From the NCBI GenBank assembly GCA_046350375.1, contig JAXMAO010000010.1, positions 1 to 64,000 of the forward strand: a DNA stretch of 64,000 bases, read 5' to 3'. The notes beneath the pieces are model-generated. The model saw only the letters and a program-made list of their open reading frames with translations, searched no databases and was not told the DNA's origin. The DNA is from JAXMAO01 sp046350375. GTDB taxonomy: Bacteria; Planctomycetota; Phycisphaerae; UBA1845; UTPLA1. Both the position numbers and the translations under genes were made by a program. This document shows, in pieces, positions 8,538 to 17,772 of the stretch (within the stretch, counting starts at the first letter, position 1; every line of letters starts with the position of its first letter).

Positions 8538-9098
8538 ATGATTCTCCGCCTGCCCAGCAAGCGCCTGACCGCCCGGCAGTTCGAGCGTGACTACGCGCGG
8601 GTGCCGTGCTGCGAGCTCGTTCGCGGGGAGGTGATTCGATTGTCGCCGGGTGAATTGTCTCATAGTGGCAGCTCTGGCAATGCCTATTTTCTGATTCAGA
8701 CGTGGGCCAAGAGTTCTGGCCGCGGCCGGGCGTTTACCAACGAGACCGGCCTCGTGACGACCCGCGCTCCGGACACCGTTCGCGGCGCCGACGTTGCGTA
8801 CTTCTCCTACCAGCGCCTGCCGAAGAAGCGCACCCCGCGCGGCTTTTCCACCATTCCGCCCGAGCTGGTGGTCGAGGTGGTCGGGAAGGGGCAGGGCTGG
8901 TCCGACATGGTCGAGAAGGCCGGCGAGTATCTGCGAATGGGCGTCGACCGCGTCTGGGTTCTCGATCCGCGGAAGCGCTCGCTGCATGTCTTCAGCGCCG
9001 GCGCCGAGCCGGTGCGGCTCTCCGGGCGCGACCTGGTTCGCGACGCCGCGATCCTGCCCGGCTTCTCGGCGCGCGTGGCGGCGTTCTTTGAGGCGTAA
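8538..9098 (+). CDS. Uma2 family (DUF820) putative endonuclease, copy 1
   Basis: 186 residues, ATG at 8538. The PD-(D/E)XK-like Uma2 core is clear: TARQFERDY...CELVRGEVIRLSPG, then RGADVAYFSYQRLP, PPELVVEVVGKGQGWSDM and KAGEYLRMGVDRVWVLDPRK. Catalytic-type residues are the Asp of GADVAYF, the Glu of VVEVV and a downstream Lys. Uma2 genes are abundant in cyanobacteria and planctomycetes, mostly of unknown biological role. The Asp-Lys pairing in VEVVGKGQGWSD differs from the usual SPSD, so activity is uncertain. It lies 37 bases after the hydratase, with its own -10 box. Confidence 0.8.
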   Translation: MILRLPSKRLTARQFERDYARVPCCELVRGEVIRLSPGELSHSGSSGNAYFLIQTWAKSSGRGRAFTNETGLVTTRAPDTVRGADVAYFSYQRLPKKRTPRGFSTIPPELVVEVVGKGQGWSDMVEKAGEYLRMGVDRVWVLDPRKRSLHVFSAGAEPVRLSGRDLVRDAAILPGFSARVAAFFEA

Positions 9099-9137
9099 CG
9101 CCGGCACGGCGGCGCGTTCGCGGCCGCGCCCAATCGG

Positions 9138-11597
9138 TCAGTGCACCACCACGTTGACCAGCAACTGCGTATCGACGCCATCGACGCGTCCGTCGTGGTT
9201 CATGTCGCCGTGCAGAATGGGACAGCCCGGATGAGCCGCGGCGAATGCGGCCGGGTTGACCAGCGCCAATGCGAACGGCGCCAAGTCGGCGGTGTTGACG
9301 ACGCCGTCGCAGTTCATGTCGCCGTCGGTCGATTCGCACTCGTCGGGGACGCCGTTGCTGTTGATGTCCTGGCTGACCGGCGGCCGGCCGGTGTCGGTGA
9401 TGGTCAGGGTCCAGTTGTTCAGGACGCCGGTGTCCTGCGCGGCGGCGTCCACGACCTTCATCGTCCATGCCCCGCCGGCGCTCATGCCGTCAAAGGCGCT
9501 CAGCGCCTGCTCCGGCTTGAAGCTGCCGGTGAACGGCGCGGTCCCGGCGGAGATCGGCACGGCGGCCTCGTCGTCGAATATCGTGTTGACGAAGTTGTCG
9601 CCGCTGCTGCCGCGTTGGAACACGAGGGTTCGCGTGGTGCCGTTGTGCGTCAGTGAAACGGTCAGGTCGGCATCGTAGGTGTGCGTGATGTTGAGCTTCA
9701 CGTTCACGTCCGCCACGGTGAGGGCGCCGGGCACGCTGATCGAATGCGAGACGCCCGTCGGGTTGTTGTCGGGGATCGGCAGATTGACCGATCCGCTGGC
9801 GTAATCGGTCGTGGCCGGCGGCGTCGCGTGAACGTCACAGCCGTCGGGCACGCCGTTGCTGTTGCAGTCGAGGTGATCGTCATGGCCGGGGCAGGCATCG
9901 CAGGCGTCGCCCGCGCCGTCGGCGTCGGCATCGGCCTGGTTGCTGTTAGCGTTGGCCGGACAGTTGTCGCACACGTCGCCGACGCCGTCCGAGTCGGCGT
10001 CGAGCTGGTTCGCATTGGGCGCGAAGGGGCAGTTGTCGCAGGCGTTGCCGACGCCGTCGCCGTCCGAGTCCTGCTGCCCGGGGTTGGCGGTGTTGGGGCA
10101 GTTGTCGATGGCATTTGGCACGCCGTCGCCGTCGTTGTCGTTCGTGATCTGCGCCACGAACAGGCCGGCGCTGGAATCGGTGAAGTTCAGATAGACGAGC
10201 AGCTTGCCGTCGTCGTTGAAAATGACCGGCTCGCCGCTGCCGTTGCACGACGCACCGGTCGGCGACGGGCGGTTGCTGATTCCGCCGGTGGAGACGATCG
10301 TCTTCGACACACCCGGGGAGACCTGCACGGTCTGGCCGCTGCGCAGCATCGGCGTCAGGCCGGTCGCATCGCCGACCCAGACTGCGGTTCCGCCGGACGA
10401 AACGCTCGCCATGATGACGACCTGGCCGCTGTCGCCCAGGGCCGTCAGTTCGAACGTGACCGAGCCGGTGACCGTCACGCCGGGCAGCCCGGGCGCCGGG
10501 TCGCCTTTTCGCAGCACTTTTTGGATGTTGCCGGGGGTGCCGAGGAAGATCGCCCGGTCATTGGCCGACGTGACGCCCGAGCCGGTCAGCGCGCCTTCAT
10601 ACGCCACCATTCCGCTCGGATTGAAGCCGGCATGACCGGCCGAGACGTAGGTCGCGCCGCCGCAGCCCGGCGCCAGATCGCCGATGCGCGCGATGACCGC
10701 GCTGCCGCCGCCCGTCCAGACCGACAGCGCCGTCTGGCCGACCTGGTCGTAGAACAACATCTGCGCGGCGTCGTTGATCCAGAGATCGGGGGCAACGCGA
10801 TAGGGCCCGCAGTCGAGCACGACGCCGAAGCGGTGCCAGATTCCCCACTCGAACCCGCTGGTGAAGTTGGTGTCGCTGACGAACGCCACCTTGCCGGAGG
10901 AACTGATCCGCGCGCTCTTGGCGCCGACAAAGCTGTATGGCGGCGGCGGGTAGCACGGGACCGGGCTCGATCCGGCGATCGTCGTCCAGCTGCCGCCCTG
11001 CACGGTGAAGAGATTGAGTCCGTCGCTGTAGAGGAACGTGCCGTTGTCGGCCACGCGCATGGGCGAAGGCGGACCGATGACGCCCGGAGGCCCGACGTCG
11101 CCGGCGCGGATCGCCATCGCGACGCTGCCAGGCGAACCCAGCCACATCGCGGAGTTGTTCGACGGGACCACGCCGCTGCCGGTCAGATACATCTGATAGG
11201 CCAGAATTCCACCGGGGGTGAGCATCCCCACCGAAAGGTTCGGGCCATACAGCACGCCCGGCGCGAGCCCCTGCGCCTGCGACCCCTCGCGGGCCTGAAG
11301 CGCCAGGCTGCCGGGCTGGCCGTACCAGATGCCTTCGTCGCTGCCCGGCCCGCCGCCGCCGCCGATCAGCGTCGCCTGCAGGATGACGTTTCCGGCGTTG
11401 TCGATGGCGTTTCCGGTGGTGGCCGAGACGCTGAGAAACGTCGACGTCGTGCCCGGGGCGGCGTCGCCGCTGAGCGCGACCTTGGTCAGCGCGAGGTCGG
11501 CCCGGCTCGACGCGGCGAGCCCGGCGACGATCGCCGGAAGAAGCAGCCGGTTGAGGGAGACGATGGCGGAGCGGTGGGCGAGGCGGATTCGAGGCAC
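9138..11597 (-). CDS. Secreted protein with TSP3 calcium repeats, P-domain and dockerin-like tail
   Basis: 819 residues, GTG start with GGGAG six bases upstream. Order: signal peptide (to about residue 33); ~450 residues of repeated propeller-like units, each carrying a phrase such as LSGDAAPGT, AREGSQAQG, IRAGDVGPPG or RIGDLAPGCGG (the choice-of-anchor/DUF7453 style); thrombospondin type-3 repeats of the DxDxDGVGDxCDNCP type; a proprotein-convertase P-domain (ADVNVKLNITHTYDADLTV ... GAWTMKVVDAAAQDTG); and a C-terminal pair of dockerin-like loops DMNCDGVVNTADLAPF and DMNHDGRVDGVDTQLL. The calcium-binding modules suggest a large extracellular or surface-attached protein. No catalytic site is recognised. 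It converges on the Uma2 gene upstream. Confidence 0.8.
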   Translation of the reverse strand: MPRIRLAHRSAIVSLNRLLLPAIVAGLAASSRADLALTKVALSGDAAPGTTSTFLSVSATTGNAIDNAGNVILQATLIGGGGGPGSDEGIWYGQPGSLALQAREGSQAQGLAPGVLYGPNLSVGMLTPGGILAYQMYLTGSGVVPSNNSAMWLGSPGSVAMAIRAGDVGPPGVIGPPSPMRVADNGTFLYSDGLNLFTVQGGSWTTIAGSSPVPCYPPPPYSFVGAKSARISSSGKVAFVSDTNFTSGFEWGIWHRFGVVLDCGPYRVAPDLWINDAAQMLFYDQVGQTALSVWTGGGSAVIARIGDLAPGCGGATYVSAGHAGFNPSGMVAYEGALTGSGVTSANDRAIFLGTPGNIQKVLRKGDPAPGLPGVTVTGSVTFELTALGDSGQVVIMASVSSGGTAVWVGDATGLTPMLRSGQTVQVSPGVSKTIVSTGGISNRPSPTGASCNGSGEPVIFNDDGKLLVYLNFTDSSAGLFVAQITNDNDGDGVPNAIDNCPNTANPGQQDSDGDGVGNACDNCPFAPNANQLDADSDGVGDVCDNCPANANSNQADADADGAGDACDACPGHDDHLDCNSNGVPDGCDVHATPPATTDYASGSVNLPIPDNNPTGVSHSISVPGALTVADVNVKLNITHTYDADLTVSLTHNGTTRTLVFQRGSSGDNFVNTIFDDEAAVPISAGTAPFTGSFKPEQALSAFDGMSAGGAWTMKVVDAAAQDTGVLNNWTLTITDTGRPPVSQDINSNGVPDECESTDGDMNCDGVVNTADLAPFALALVNPAAFAAAHPGCPILHGDMNHDGRVDGVDTQLLVNVVVH

Positions 11598-11824
11598 GGC
11601 AGGCTCCCAACAAGGCCGACTGCGGCCGCAGCGCGCCGGATGGCCCGCGACGTCGCAGATCGGGTCCTACCGGGAAGACGTGCGAGATTGAGAATCTGAC
11701 ACTCGCGCTGAAAATTGGTGGGGAAATGGGGCGCGATCTGTTTCCGGATGCGGGCGTTCCGGGCGCGCTTACGGCAGCGGCGGCGTGCCCATGTTCACCG
11801 ACCCCGGGATGGGCGGGCGCGGGC

Positions 11825-12178
11825 CTATGCTTCCTTCCACTCGCCAGTCACCGGGTCAAGCGGCATCGTCGCCCGGTTGGCCTTCAGTGCATCGATCGCC
11901 AAGTGCCAGCCTTCAACCAACTTCGGGAGTTCCGCCCGTCGCTGCGGCATCTGCGGCGACAGTGCCGACACCGCCTCGCCGACCGTCAGTTGCCGCAGCT
12001 GATCTGCGGTCGTAATCCCCGCTTTCCACAATGCCCGCAGGCCGCTGCGCCCGAGCCCGTCGAGCTCAAGCAAGGAAACAACTTGCCGCTCTGCGAATTC
12101 ATGTGCCCGAGTGATCCGCGCGTAGAACTGCGGATCTCGATGATCGCTCCGTCTTGGCACCCCGCCCGATGACGCCAT
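11825..12178 (-). CDS. Small helix-hairpin-helix-like protein
   Basis: 117 residues, ATG at 12178; the nearest Shine-Dalgarno-like AGGGG is about 11 bases upstream. The central segment LLELDGLGRSGLRALWKAGI with TTADQLRQLTVGEAVSAL looks like the helix-hairpin-helix repeats at the C-terminus of Ski2/Hel308-type helicases. That match could mean a DNA-binding stand-alone protein or a remnant of a larger helicase. No helicase motor domain is in the vicinity. The 227 bases between it and the secreted-protein gene start at 11597 hold nothing else I can support. Real coding is likely but not certain, since long shadow frames are common in this GC-rich DNA. Confidence 0.5.
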   Translation of the reverse strand: MASSGGVPRRSDHRDPQFYARITRAHEFAERQVVSLLELDGLGRSGLRALWKAGITTADQLRQLTVGEAVSALSPQMPQRRAELPKLVEGWHLAIDALKANRATMPLDPVTGEWKEA

Positions 12179-12229
12179 ACGCCAATTCTACCCCTCGACG
12201 CGGCCATTCATTCAACCAGACGCTGCGAC

Positions 12230-12235
12230 TACAAT
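12230..12235 (+). promoter_or_regulatory. Possible -10 box of the mutase gene
   Basis: TACAAT about 60 bases before the ATG at 12297, with a TTCATT-like -35 about 16-17 bases further upstream. The leader would contain the TGGAGA Shine-Dalgarno. Confidence 0.35.
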
Positions 12236-12296
12236 GACACGCTGTTGATGGGCGATTGCCGACGCCCGTTGTTGACGTTTCGCTCTGGAGACCCGC

Positions 12297-13934
12297 ATGA
12301 CCGACATGCTCGACGCCGCCAAGTCTCGCGACAGCATCCGCAATAACCCGATCGGCCCGCACACCAGCATCTCCGGCCGGGGGCTCAAGACCGTCTACGG
12401 CGCGGCCGACACGCTGGAGGTTGACGCCGTCGACGACCTGGGAGAGCCGGGGCAGTTTCCCTTCACGCGCGGCGTGCACGCCGACATGTACCGCGGCAAG
12501 CCGTGGACGATGCGCCAGTTCGCCGGGTTCGGCTCGGCCCGGCAGACCAACGAACGGTTCAAGTTCCTGCTGTCGCGCGGGCAGACCGGCCTGTCGACCG
12601 CCTTCGACCTGCCGACGCTCATGGGGCGCGACAGCGACGATCCGCTCTCGCTGGGCGAGGTGGGGCGCTGCGGCGTCGCCATCGACACGCTGGCCGACTT
12701 CGAAACGCTCTTTTCGGGCATCAACCTGGCCGACGTGTCGGTCAGCATGACCATCAACGCCCCGGCGGCGATCGTGCTGGCGTTCTACATTGCGACGGCG
12801 GACCTGCAGGGCGTGCCGCGGGCGAAACTCCGCGGCACCTGCCAGAACGACATTCTGAAGGAGTTCCACGCGCAGAACGAGTTCTATTTCCCGCCGCGCG
12901 AGTCGGTCGGGCTGGTGGTCGATACGATCGAGTTCTGCGCCGCCGAGCTGCCGCAGTACAACCCGGTGAGCGTGAGCGGCTATCACATCCGCGAGGCCGG
13001 CAGCACCGCCGCGCAGGAGCTGGCGTTCACGCTCGGCGACGGGCTGCACTACGTCGCCGCGTGCATCGCGCGCGGCATGGAGGTGGACACGTTCGCCCCG
13101 CGGCTGAGCTTCTTCTTCAACAGCCACAATGACTTCTTCGAGGAGATCGCCAAGTTCCGCGCGGCGCGGCGCCTGTGGGCGCGCTACATGCGCGAGCGGT
13201 TCGGCGCGAAGAACGATCGCTCCTGCTGGCTGCGGTTCCACGCCCAGACGGCCGGGTGCAGCCTTTATGGCAAGCAGGTCCATAACAACATCGTCCGCAC
13301 CGCCTACCAGGCGATGGCGGCCGTGCTGGGCGGCTGCCAGAGCCTGCACACCAACAGCATGGACGAGACGCTCGCCTTGCCGAGCGAGCACGCCGTGACC
13401 GTCGCCTTGCGGACGCAGCAGATTCTCGCCTGCGAGACCGGACTGACGAGCGTGGTCGATCCGCTGGGCGGCAGCTACTTCGTCGAGCGCAGCACCTGCG
13501 AGCTCGAGCAGGAGGCCGCCGAGTACATCCGGCGGATCGACGAGATGGGCGGCATGACGGCCGCGATCGAGTCGGGGTATGTCCGCGGGCAGATTGCCGA
13601 CGCCGCGTTCCGCTACAGCCAGGCGGTCGAGCGGCGCGACAAGCTGATCGTCGGCGTCACCGAGTACACCGAGGACGATGGTCCGCCCGTCGAGATCCTT
13701 CAGATTCCGCACGCCGTCGAGCTGGAGCAGGTCGAGTCGCTGCGCGGGGTGAAGTCGCGGCGCGGCGGGCCCGTGGCGACGGCGGCGCTGGCCCGCATCA
13801 CGGCCGATGCCAGCGCGAGGCGCAACGTGATGCCGGCGCTGGTCGAGGCGGCCAAGGCCTACTGCACCGTGGGCGAGATGATGCGGGCCCTCGAATCTGC
13901 GCTGGGCCGCTACGACGGCGGGGCGCTGTGGTGA
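12297..13934 (+). CDS. icmA: Acyl-CoA mutase large subunit, isobutyryl-CoA mutase type
   Basis: 545 residues, the length of a catalytic large subunit without a fused B12-binding domain, so a separate small subunit is needed; none is in the window. Motifs of the methylmalonyl-CoA mutase TIM barrel are clear: FPFTRGVHADMYRGKPWT, MRQFAGFGSA, TGLSTAFDLP, VSVSMTINAPA, CQNDILKEF, ISGYHIREAG-like VSGYHIREAGST. Substrate-reading positions are Phe75 and Gln193, which align with Phe80 and Gln198 of Streptomyces IcmA instead of the Tyr and Arg of methylmalonyl-CoA mutase; residue 102 is Ala, unlike the Asp of 2-hydroxyisobutyryl-CoA mutase. This favours n-butyryl-CoA/isobutyryl-CoA. His61, Asp63 and Lys68 are unusual. 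ATG is preceded by TGGAGA. Confidence 0.85.
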   Translation: MTDMLDAAKSRDSIRNNPIGPHTSISGRGLKTVYGAADTLEVDAVDDLGEPGQFPFTRGVHADMYRGKPWTMRQFAGFGSARQTNERFKFLLSRGQTGLSTAFDLPTLMGRDSDDPLSLGEVGRCGVAIDTLADFETLFSGINLADVSVSMTINAPAAIVLAFYIATADLQGVPRAKLRGTCQNDILKEFHAQNEFYFPPRESVGLVVDTIEFCAAELPQYNPVSVSGYHIREAGSTAAQELAFTLGDGLHYVAACIARGMEVDTFAPRLSFFFNSHNDFFEEIAKFRAARRLWARYMRERFGAKNDRSCWLRFHAQTAGCSLYGKQVHNNIVRTAYQAMAAVLGGCQSLHTNSMDETLALPSEHAVTVALRTQQILACETGLTSVVDPLGGSYFVERSTCELEQEAAEYIRRIDEMGGMTAAIESGYVRGQIADAAFRYSQAVERRDKLIVGVTEYTEDDGPPVEILQIPHAVELEQVESLRGVKSRRGGPVATAALARITADASARRNVMPALVEAAKAYCTVGEMMRALESALGRYDGGALW

Positions 13935-13992
13935 TCTGGCTCCGCTTGCCGGTGGTGCACGGAATCCCGCTTCGCCCGCATGGGGCGCCGAC

Positions 13993-14637
13993 ATGATTCG
14001 ACGCAACGACGAACTCCCGCTCGCCGAGCCGTGCGACGCCATCGTGCCGCACCCGGGCCGGCTCACCGAGTCCCAGTTCGAGGCCTGGTGCACCGAGGAC
14101 GTGAAGGCCGAATGGGTCGACGGCGAGGTCATCCTCATGTCGCCGAGCAACTATGAGCACGTCACGCTGGATGGCTGGCTGCTGACGATTCTGACGAACT
14201 ACGTCGAGGAGATGAACCTCGGCGTTGTCCTCGGTCCCGAGTTCATGATTCGCCTTTCGGCCCCGCCCGCCCGGCGCGTGCCCGACCTGATCTTCATCGC
14301 CCAGCGCCGCCGCAAGCTCATCCGGCAGACCTACTTTGACGGTCCCCCGGACCTGGTGGTCGAGATCGTCTCGCCCGACAGCACCGCCCGCGACTGGCGC
14401 GACAAGTTCATCCAGTACGAGGCCAACGGCGTGCGCGAGTACTGGGTCTTTGACCCCGCCGCGAAGCGCTTCGAGGCCTACACGCTTAGTCGCGGCCGCT
14501 ACATCGCGATCAAGCCCGTCGCCGGCCGCGTCGCGTCGCGCGTCGTCAAGGGGTTCTTCGTGATGAATGACTGGCTTGCCGGCGCCAGGCGGCCGAAGGT
14601 GGGCGCGGTGCTCAAGGTGCTGGGCGTGCGGCGCTAG
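13993..14637 (+). CDS. Uma2 family (DUF820) putative endonuclease, copy 2
   Basis: 214 residues. A fuller Uma2 protein than the copy at 8538: TESQFEAWCTEDVKAEWVDG with GEVILMSPSN, RRVPDLIFIAQRR, PPDLVVEIVSPDSTARDWRD-KF and YEANGVREYWVFDPAAKR. The PD-(D/E)XK elements are intact (Asp of PDLIF, Glu of VVEIVSPDS, Lys of DKF). Family members are presumed nucleases with no settled role. It starts 58 bases after the mutase stop and could be co-transcribed with it, though a functional link is not implied. The two Uma2 copies are clearly diverged and not a recent duplication. Confidence 0.85.
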   Translation: MIRRNDELPLAEPCDAIVPHPGRLTESQFEAWCTEDVKAEWVDGEVILMSPSNYEHVTLDGWLLTILTNYVEEMNLGVVLGPEFMIRLSAPPARRVPDLIFIAQRRRKLIRQTYFDGPPDLVVEIVSPDSTARDWRDKFIQYEANGVREYWVFDPAAKRFEAYTLSRGRYIAIKPVAGRVASRVVKGFFVMNDWLAGARRPKVGAVLKVLGVRR

Positions 14638-14672
14638 CCGCGCCGTCATCGCGGGCCGTCCGCCGTCGACCG

Positions 14673-16946
14673 CTACTCGTACTGATTCGTGCTCTCGGTT
14701 TCCATGATCGGCTCGCTCGACTGCGCGCTCGTAACCGAAACCTTGAACCGCACGTCGCCGGTGCCGGTCGCCTTGACGACCACGCGGAACGTCGCCGTCG
14801 CCTTGGGCGCCAGCCGCGCCAGCGGCTCGAACCGCACGGCCCGGCCGTCGGCCTTGTTCGCCGGGCTCGCCGAGACGAACTCCTGCTGCGGCGGCAGCTC
14901 GGCCGTCACGACAATGTTCTGCCCGTCGATCGACCCCTGGTTGGTGACGCGGATTTCGTAGGTTGTGGTCTTGCCGACTTCGACCGGGTCATCGATGTCG
15001 ATCACCTCGACCAGGATGGCCGGAATGCCGGCGATTTCGAGCGGCACGGTCGCCTCGGCCGATGCGCAGTACGCCCGGGCCGAGACGTGGCTGGTGGTCG
15101 CGCCGATGGCCGTGGCCGTCAGCACGAGGTGCACGCTGCGCGTCGCGCCGGGCGCCAGGTCGCCGAGGCTCCAGGCGGCGCCGCTGTCGCGAGCCTGCCC
15201 GCCGTCGGTGGCCGAGCGGAACGCGAGTCCGCCGGTCCAGGTTGCCTCGAGGGTCGCGCCGCGGGCGGGCGCGTCGCCGGTGTTGTGGACGACGATGTCG
15301 TATTCAACCGTTCGCCCGACGTAGTGCGGTGCGCCGCGCGTCGGCCGGGCTTCGACGGTCAGTCGTGGCTCGGTCACGTGCGTGGTGCACTGGGCGCTGG
15401 CCGGGCTGACGCGGTCGGCGGTGGCCTGCGCGGCGAAGGTGTAGCTGCCGGGCCGGGCGGCCTTGGCCTGGAAGGTGGCCTCCTTGCTTTCGCCGCCTGC
15501 GAGCGCCACGGCGCGGAGCGAGACCGCGCCCTTGCCGCTGGCGGTGGTCACGCCGTCGGGCAGCTGAAGCTGTACGTCGACATTCCGCGCCGCGCCGTCG
15601 CCGGTGTTGCGAACCGTGACGCGGACCGGAACCAGGTCGCACAGCAGCGCCTCGGCCTGGCACTGAATCTCGACCGCCAGCGCCGGCGCGGAGACGACGG
15701 TCTCGGCGCAGGCGTGGTCGGTCAGCCCCAGCGCGGCCGACACCTCGGCACAGTTGTTGAACTTCCCGGTGCGCGTCGCGCGGACGCGGACGGAGATCTG
15801 GCTGGTCGCGCCGCCCGCCAGCGTGCCCAGCGACCAGCTCAGGCTGCTGCCGGCCGAGGGCGGATTGCTCGACACGAACTCGATGCCGTCCGGCAGGCGG
15901 TCGGTCACGACCACGTTTTCGGCGGCGACGGTGGACGGGTTGGCGACCGCGATCTGGTAGTCGAAGGTGTCGCCGACCTCGGCCCGCGCCGGCGCGGTCT
16001 TGTGGATGGCGATCTTGGGCGCGACCCAGCGCTTGCGGCAGCTCCCGTGGGCAATCTGCACGGCGGGTTTGCAGCAGGGCTCGCTGGCCGGGCGCGACAG
16101 GTCGATCTCGATCGTGTTTTCGCCCTCGGCCGGCGCCGACTGGTTCAGCGTCGCCCGCGCGACGCCGTTCTCATCCGTGCGTACAGTGATGGCGCGGCCG
16201 CCGCCGGGGCTGAAGCTGCCGGCCGGGCCGCCGGTCAGCTTGTAGGTCACCTCGTGATTGACGAGCGGGGCGCCGTCGGAATAGCGCGTGATGCGCGAGA
16301 CGAGCTCGTGCGGCGTGCCGACGCGATTGACCGCGTCGGGCGGCCACGCCCACTTCACGTCGTACCAGTGCTTGACGGCGAAGACCTTGTGCTTGCTCCA
16401 GTCGAAGATGCCGGGGGCATAGACCGTGACGTGGGTCGTCCCCTCGACCGGCGAGGTGATGACGCACCAGGTCTGGCCTTCGGTCAGCGACACGTCGTCC
16501 GACGGGTCGTCGTTGCCGCGCGTCAGCACGTGGGCCCCGTTGTTGGTGTGGCTGACCGCGTAGTGGTTGTCCACCTTGTAGCCGCGGCTGGCCCGCCAGC
16601 CCGACTCGTCCACCTCGACGATGTCGCCCACGCTGCCTTCGCTGATGATCCACTCGACGCGGCGGTTGGGCAGCGGCTTGCCGTCCTTGTCCTTCACGGT
16701 CGCCACCAGCACGTGCTGGGTGCGGACCGGGTTGACGTCTTCCAGCGGCTCGACCGTCAGCTCGACCGCGTACGGGTCCCAGTTGCTGTAGTACCCGCCC
16801 TCGGGCGGCTTCGGGTGGCTCTGGACAATGTCGCCACTCGCCGGCCACGTGAAGGCGTGCGGCATCGAGCCGCGGCAGCCCAAGAGGGCCACGGCGCCGG
16901 TGGCGACGATCGCCAGTGTCGTCAGGCGAACCATTTTTCGATTCAC
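14673..16946 (-). CDS. Large lipoprotein with Ig-like and DUF11 repeats
   Basis: 757 residues, GTG start with AAGGAG upstream. Lipobox ALLGC (Cys at residue 24). Residues ~60-330 hold an Ig-like region with conserved Cys-poor beta strands (VLVATVKDKDGKPLPNRRVE, VNHEVTYKLTGGPAGSFSPG). From about residue 330 there are four DUF11-type units, each opening like EVGDTFDYQIAVANPSTVAA and containing VTDRLPDGIEFVSS or VTAELPPQQEFVSA. DUF11 proteins form elongated surface or outer-membrane-associated structures in planctomycetes and other bacteria. Homologues with this layout occur as the abundant 'Cys-rich outer protein' type; that comparison is inference. It converges on the Uma2 gene with a 35-bp gap. 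Confidence 0.75.
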   Translation of the reverse strand: MNRKMVRLTTLAIVATGAVALLGCRGSMPHAFTWPASGDIVQSHPKPPEGGYYSNWDPYAVELTVEPLEDVNPVRTQHVLVATVKDKDGKPLPNRRVEWIISEGSVGDIVEVDESGWRASRGYKVDNHYAVSHTNNGAHVLTRGNDDPSDDVSLTEGQTWCVITSPVEGTTHVTVYAPGIFDWSKHKVFAVKHWYDVKWAWPPDAVNRVGTPHELVSRITRYSDGAPLVNHEVTYKLTGGPAGSFSPGGGRAITVRTDENGVARATLNQSAPAEGENTIEIDLSRPASEPCCKPAVQIAHGSCRKRWVAPKIAIHKTAPARAEVGDTFDYQIAVANPSTVAAENVVVTDRLPDGIEFVSSNPPSAGSSLSWSLGTLAGGATSQISVRVRATRTGKFNNCAEVSAALGLTDHACAETVVSAPALAVEIQCQAEALLCDLVPVRVTVRNTGDGAARNVDVQLQLPDGVTTASGKGAVSLRAVALAGGESKEATFQAKAARPGSYTFAAQATADRVSPASAQCTTHVTEPRLTVEARPTRGAPHYVGRTVEYDIVVHNTGDAPARGATLEATWTGGLAFRSATDGGQARDSGAAWSLGDLAPGATRSVHLVLTATAIGATTSHVSARAYCASAEATVPLEIAGIPAILVEVIDIDDPVEVGKTTTYEIRVTNQGSIDGQNIVVTAELPPQQEFVSASPANKADGRAVRFEPLARLAPKATATFRVVVKATGTGDVRFKVSVTSAQSSEPIMETESTNQYE

Positions 16947-17772
16947 GATCGATCTCCTTCGCTGAAGTGAATTGGAAGTGAACTAGGGCGTTTGCCTGTT
17001 CAATGTCCTGCGCTGCCGGCCTGCGATCGACGCTCGACCGCGGCGCTCGCGCGATAGTTCCAAATGTGCGTTCCGCCAAGACTCTTCGCAGGCGAGCGGC
17101 ACGACTGGCAACCCGCCCAACATGCCAGTTCGACGAACCCGCGCCGGAGCGCCGAACCGACAGCACCGATTCACCGACCCGATCCGTCCTCGATATTCGC
17201 CCCGCAACCGATCGGCGGCGGACGGCAGTACAGCGAGACCGACGACCGGGCAGCGGGACGCCACGATAAACCGAGTCCTCAAATCGCCAACATGCGCGAT
17301 CGGGCCGGCCACGGCATCCGGGGTCGGCTCGCCATGTACGCGTTCGACCCTCTCATCTGATCGACGCTCAAGCAGCCACGGCGCGATGCAAATCCTGTCG
17401 TGAACGATCCTTCGCCGTCGGCCGTTGCATGGCGGCAACAACCTTTGCGGCGTAGGTATAGCGGCGAACCACCAGGTCCGCAAGTGAAAAAAAGCCCTTG
17501 CCAGGCAGAGGGTTACCGCGTTTCACCGACACTTATCGGAACGCAGTGAATTGATTTTCCCCCCGCCATGACGCGCTACCACATCGGCATGCCGCGCGAC
17601 TAACTGAACCTATTGTAAATGCAATCGATAGGAGTCTTGAACCGACCTGATAACGATGTGAACAAGTCGCGATGACCTTGACTAGCCTGGCGATGCAGCA
17701 ACTTCAAATCGGTGCACCCCAAAGCAGCCAATCCGCAAGATTTGCAGCCCGAGCGCTGCATGGACGGGCGCG
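16947..17772. other. 826-bp interval without a supported gene
   Basis: This is the longest geneless stretch. It holds a few short open frames (for example 16983-17483 minus and 17003-17269 plus) whose translations are Arg-rich and look like non-coding GC artefacts. The part from 17500 to 17720 is visibly lower in G+C than its surroundings and probably carries the promoter of the lipoprotein that starts at 16946 or control sequences. No tRNA-like cloverleaf or strong terminator was seen. Confidence 0.5.

Noticed and set aside
9681..11699. 672-codon plus-strand frame opposite the TSP3/P-domain protein
   Set aside because: Low-complexity translation rich in Arg, Ala and Val with no motif. Same shadow effect.
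12099..14150. 683-codon minus-strand frame over the mutase
   Set aside because: Opposite an unmistakable B12 mutase. Translation is His/Arg-rich and unlike any protein.
16983..17483. Short open frames in the 826-bp interval
   Set aside because: Arg-rich translations, no Shine-Dalgarno, no motif.
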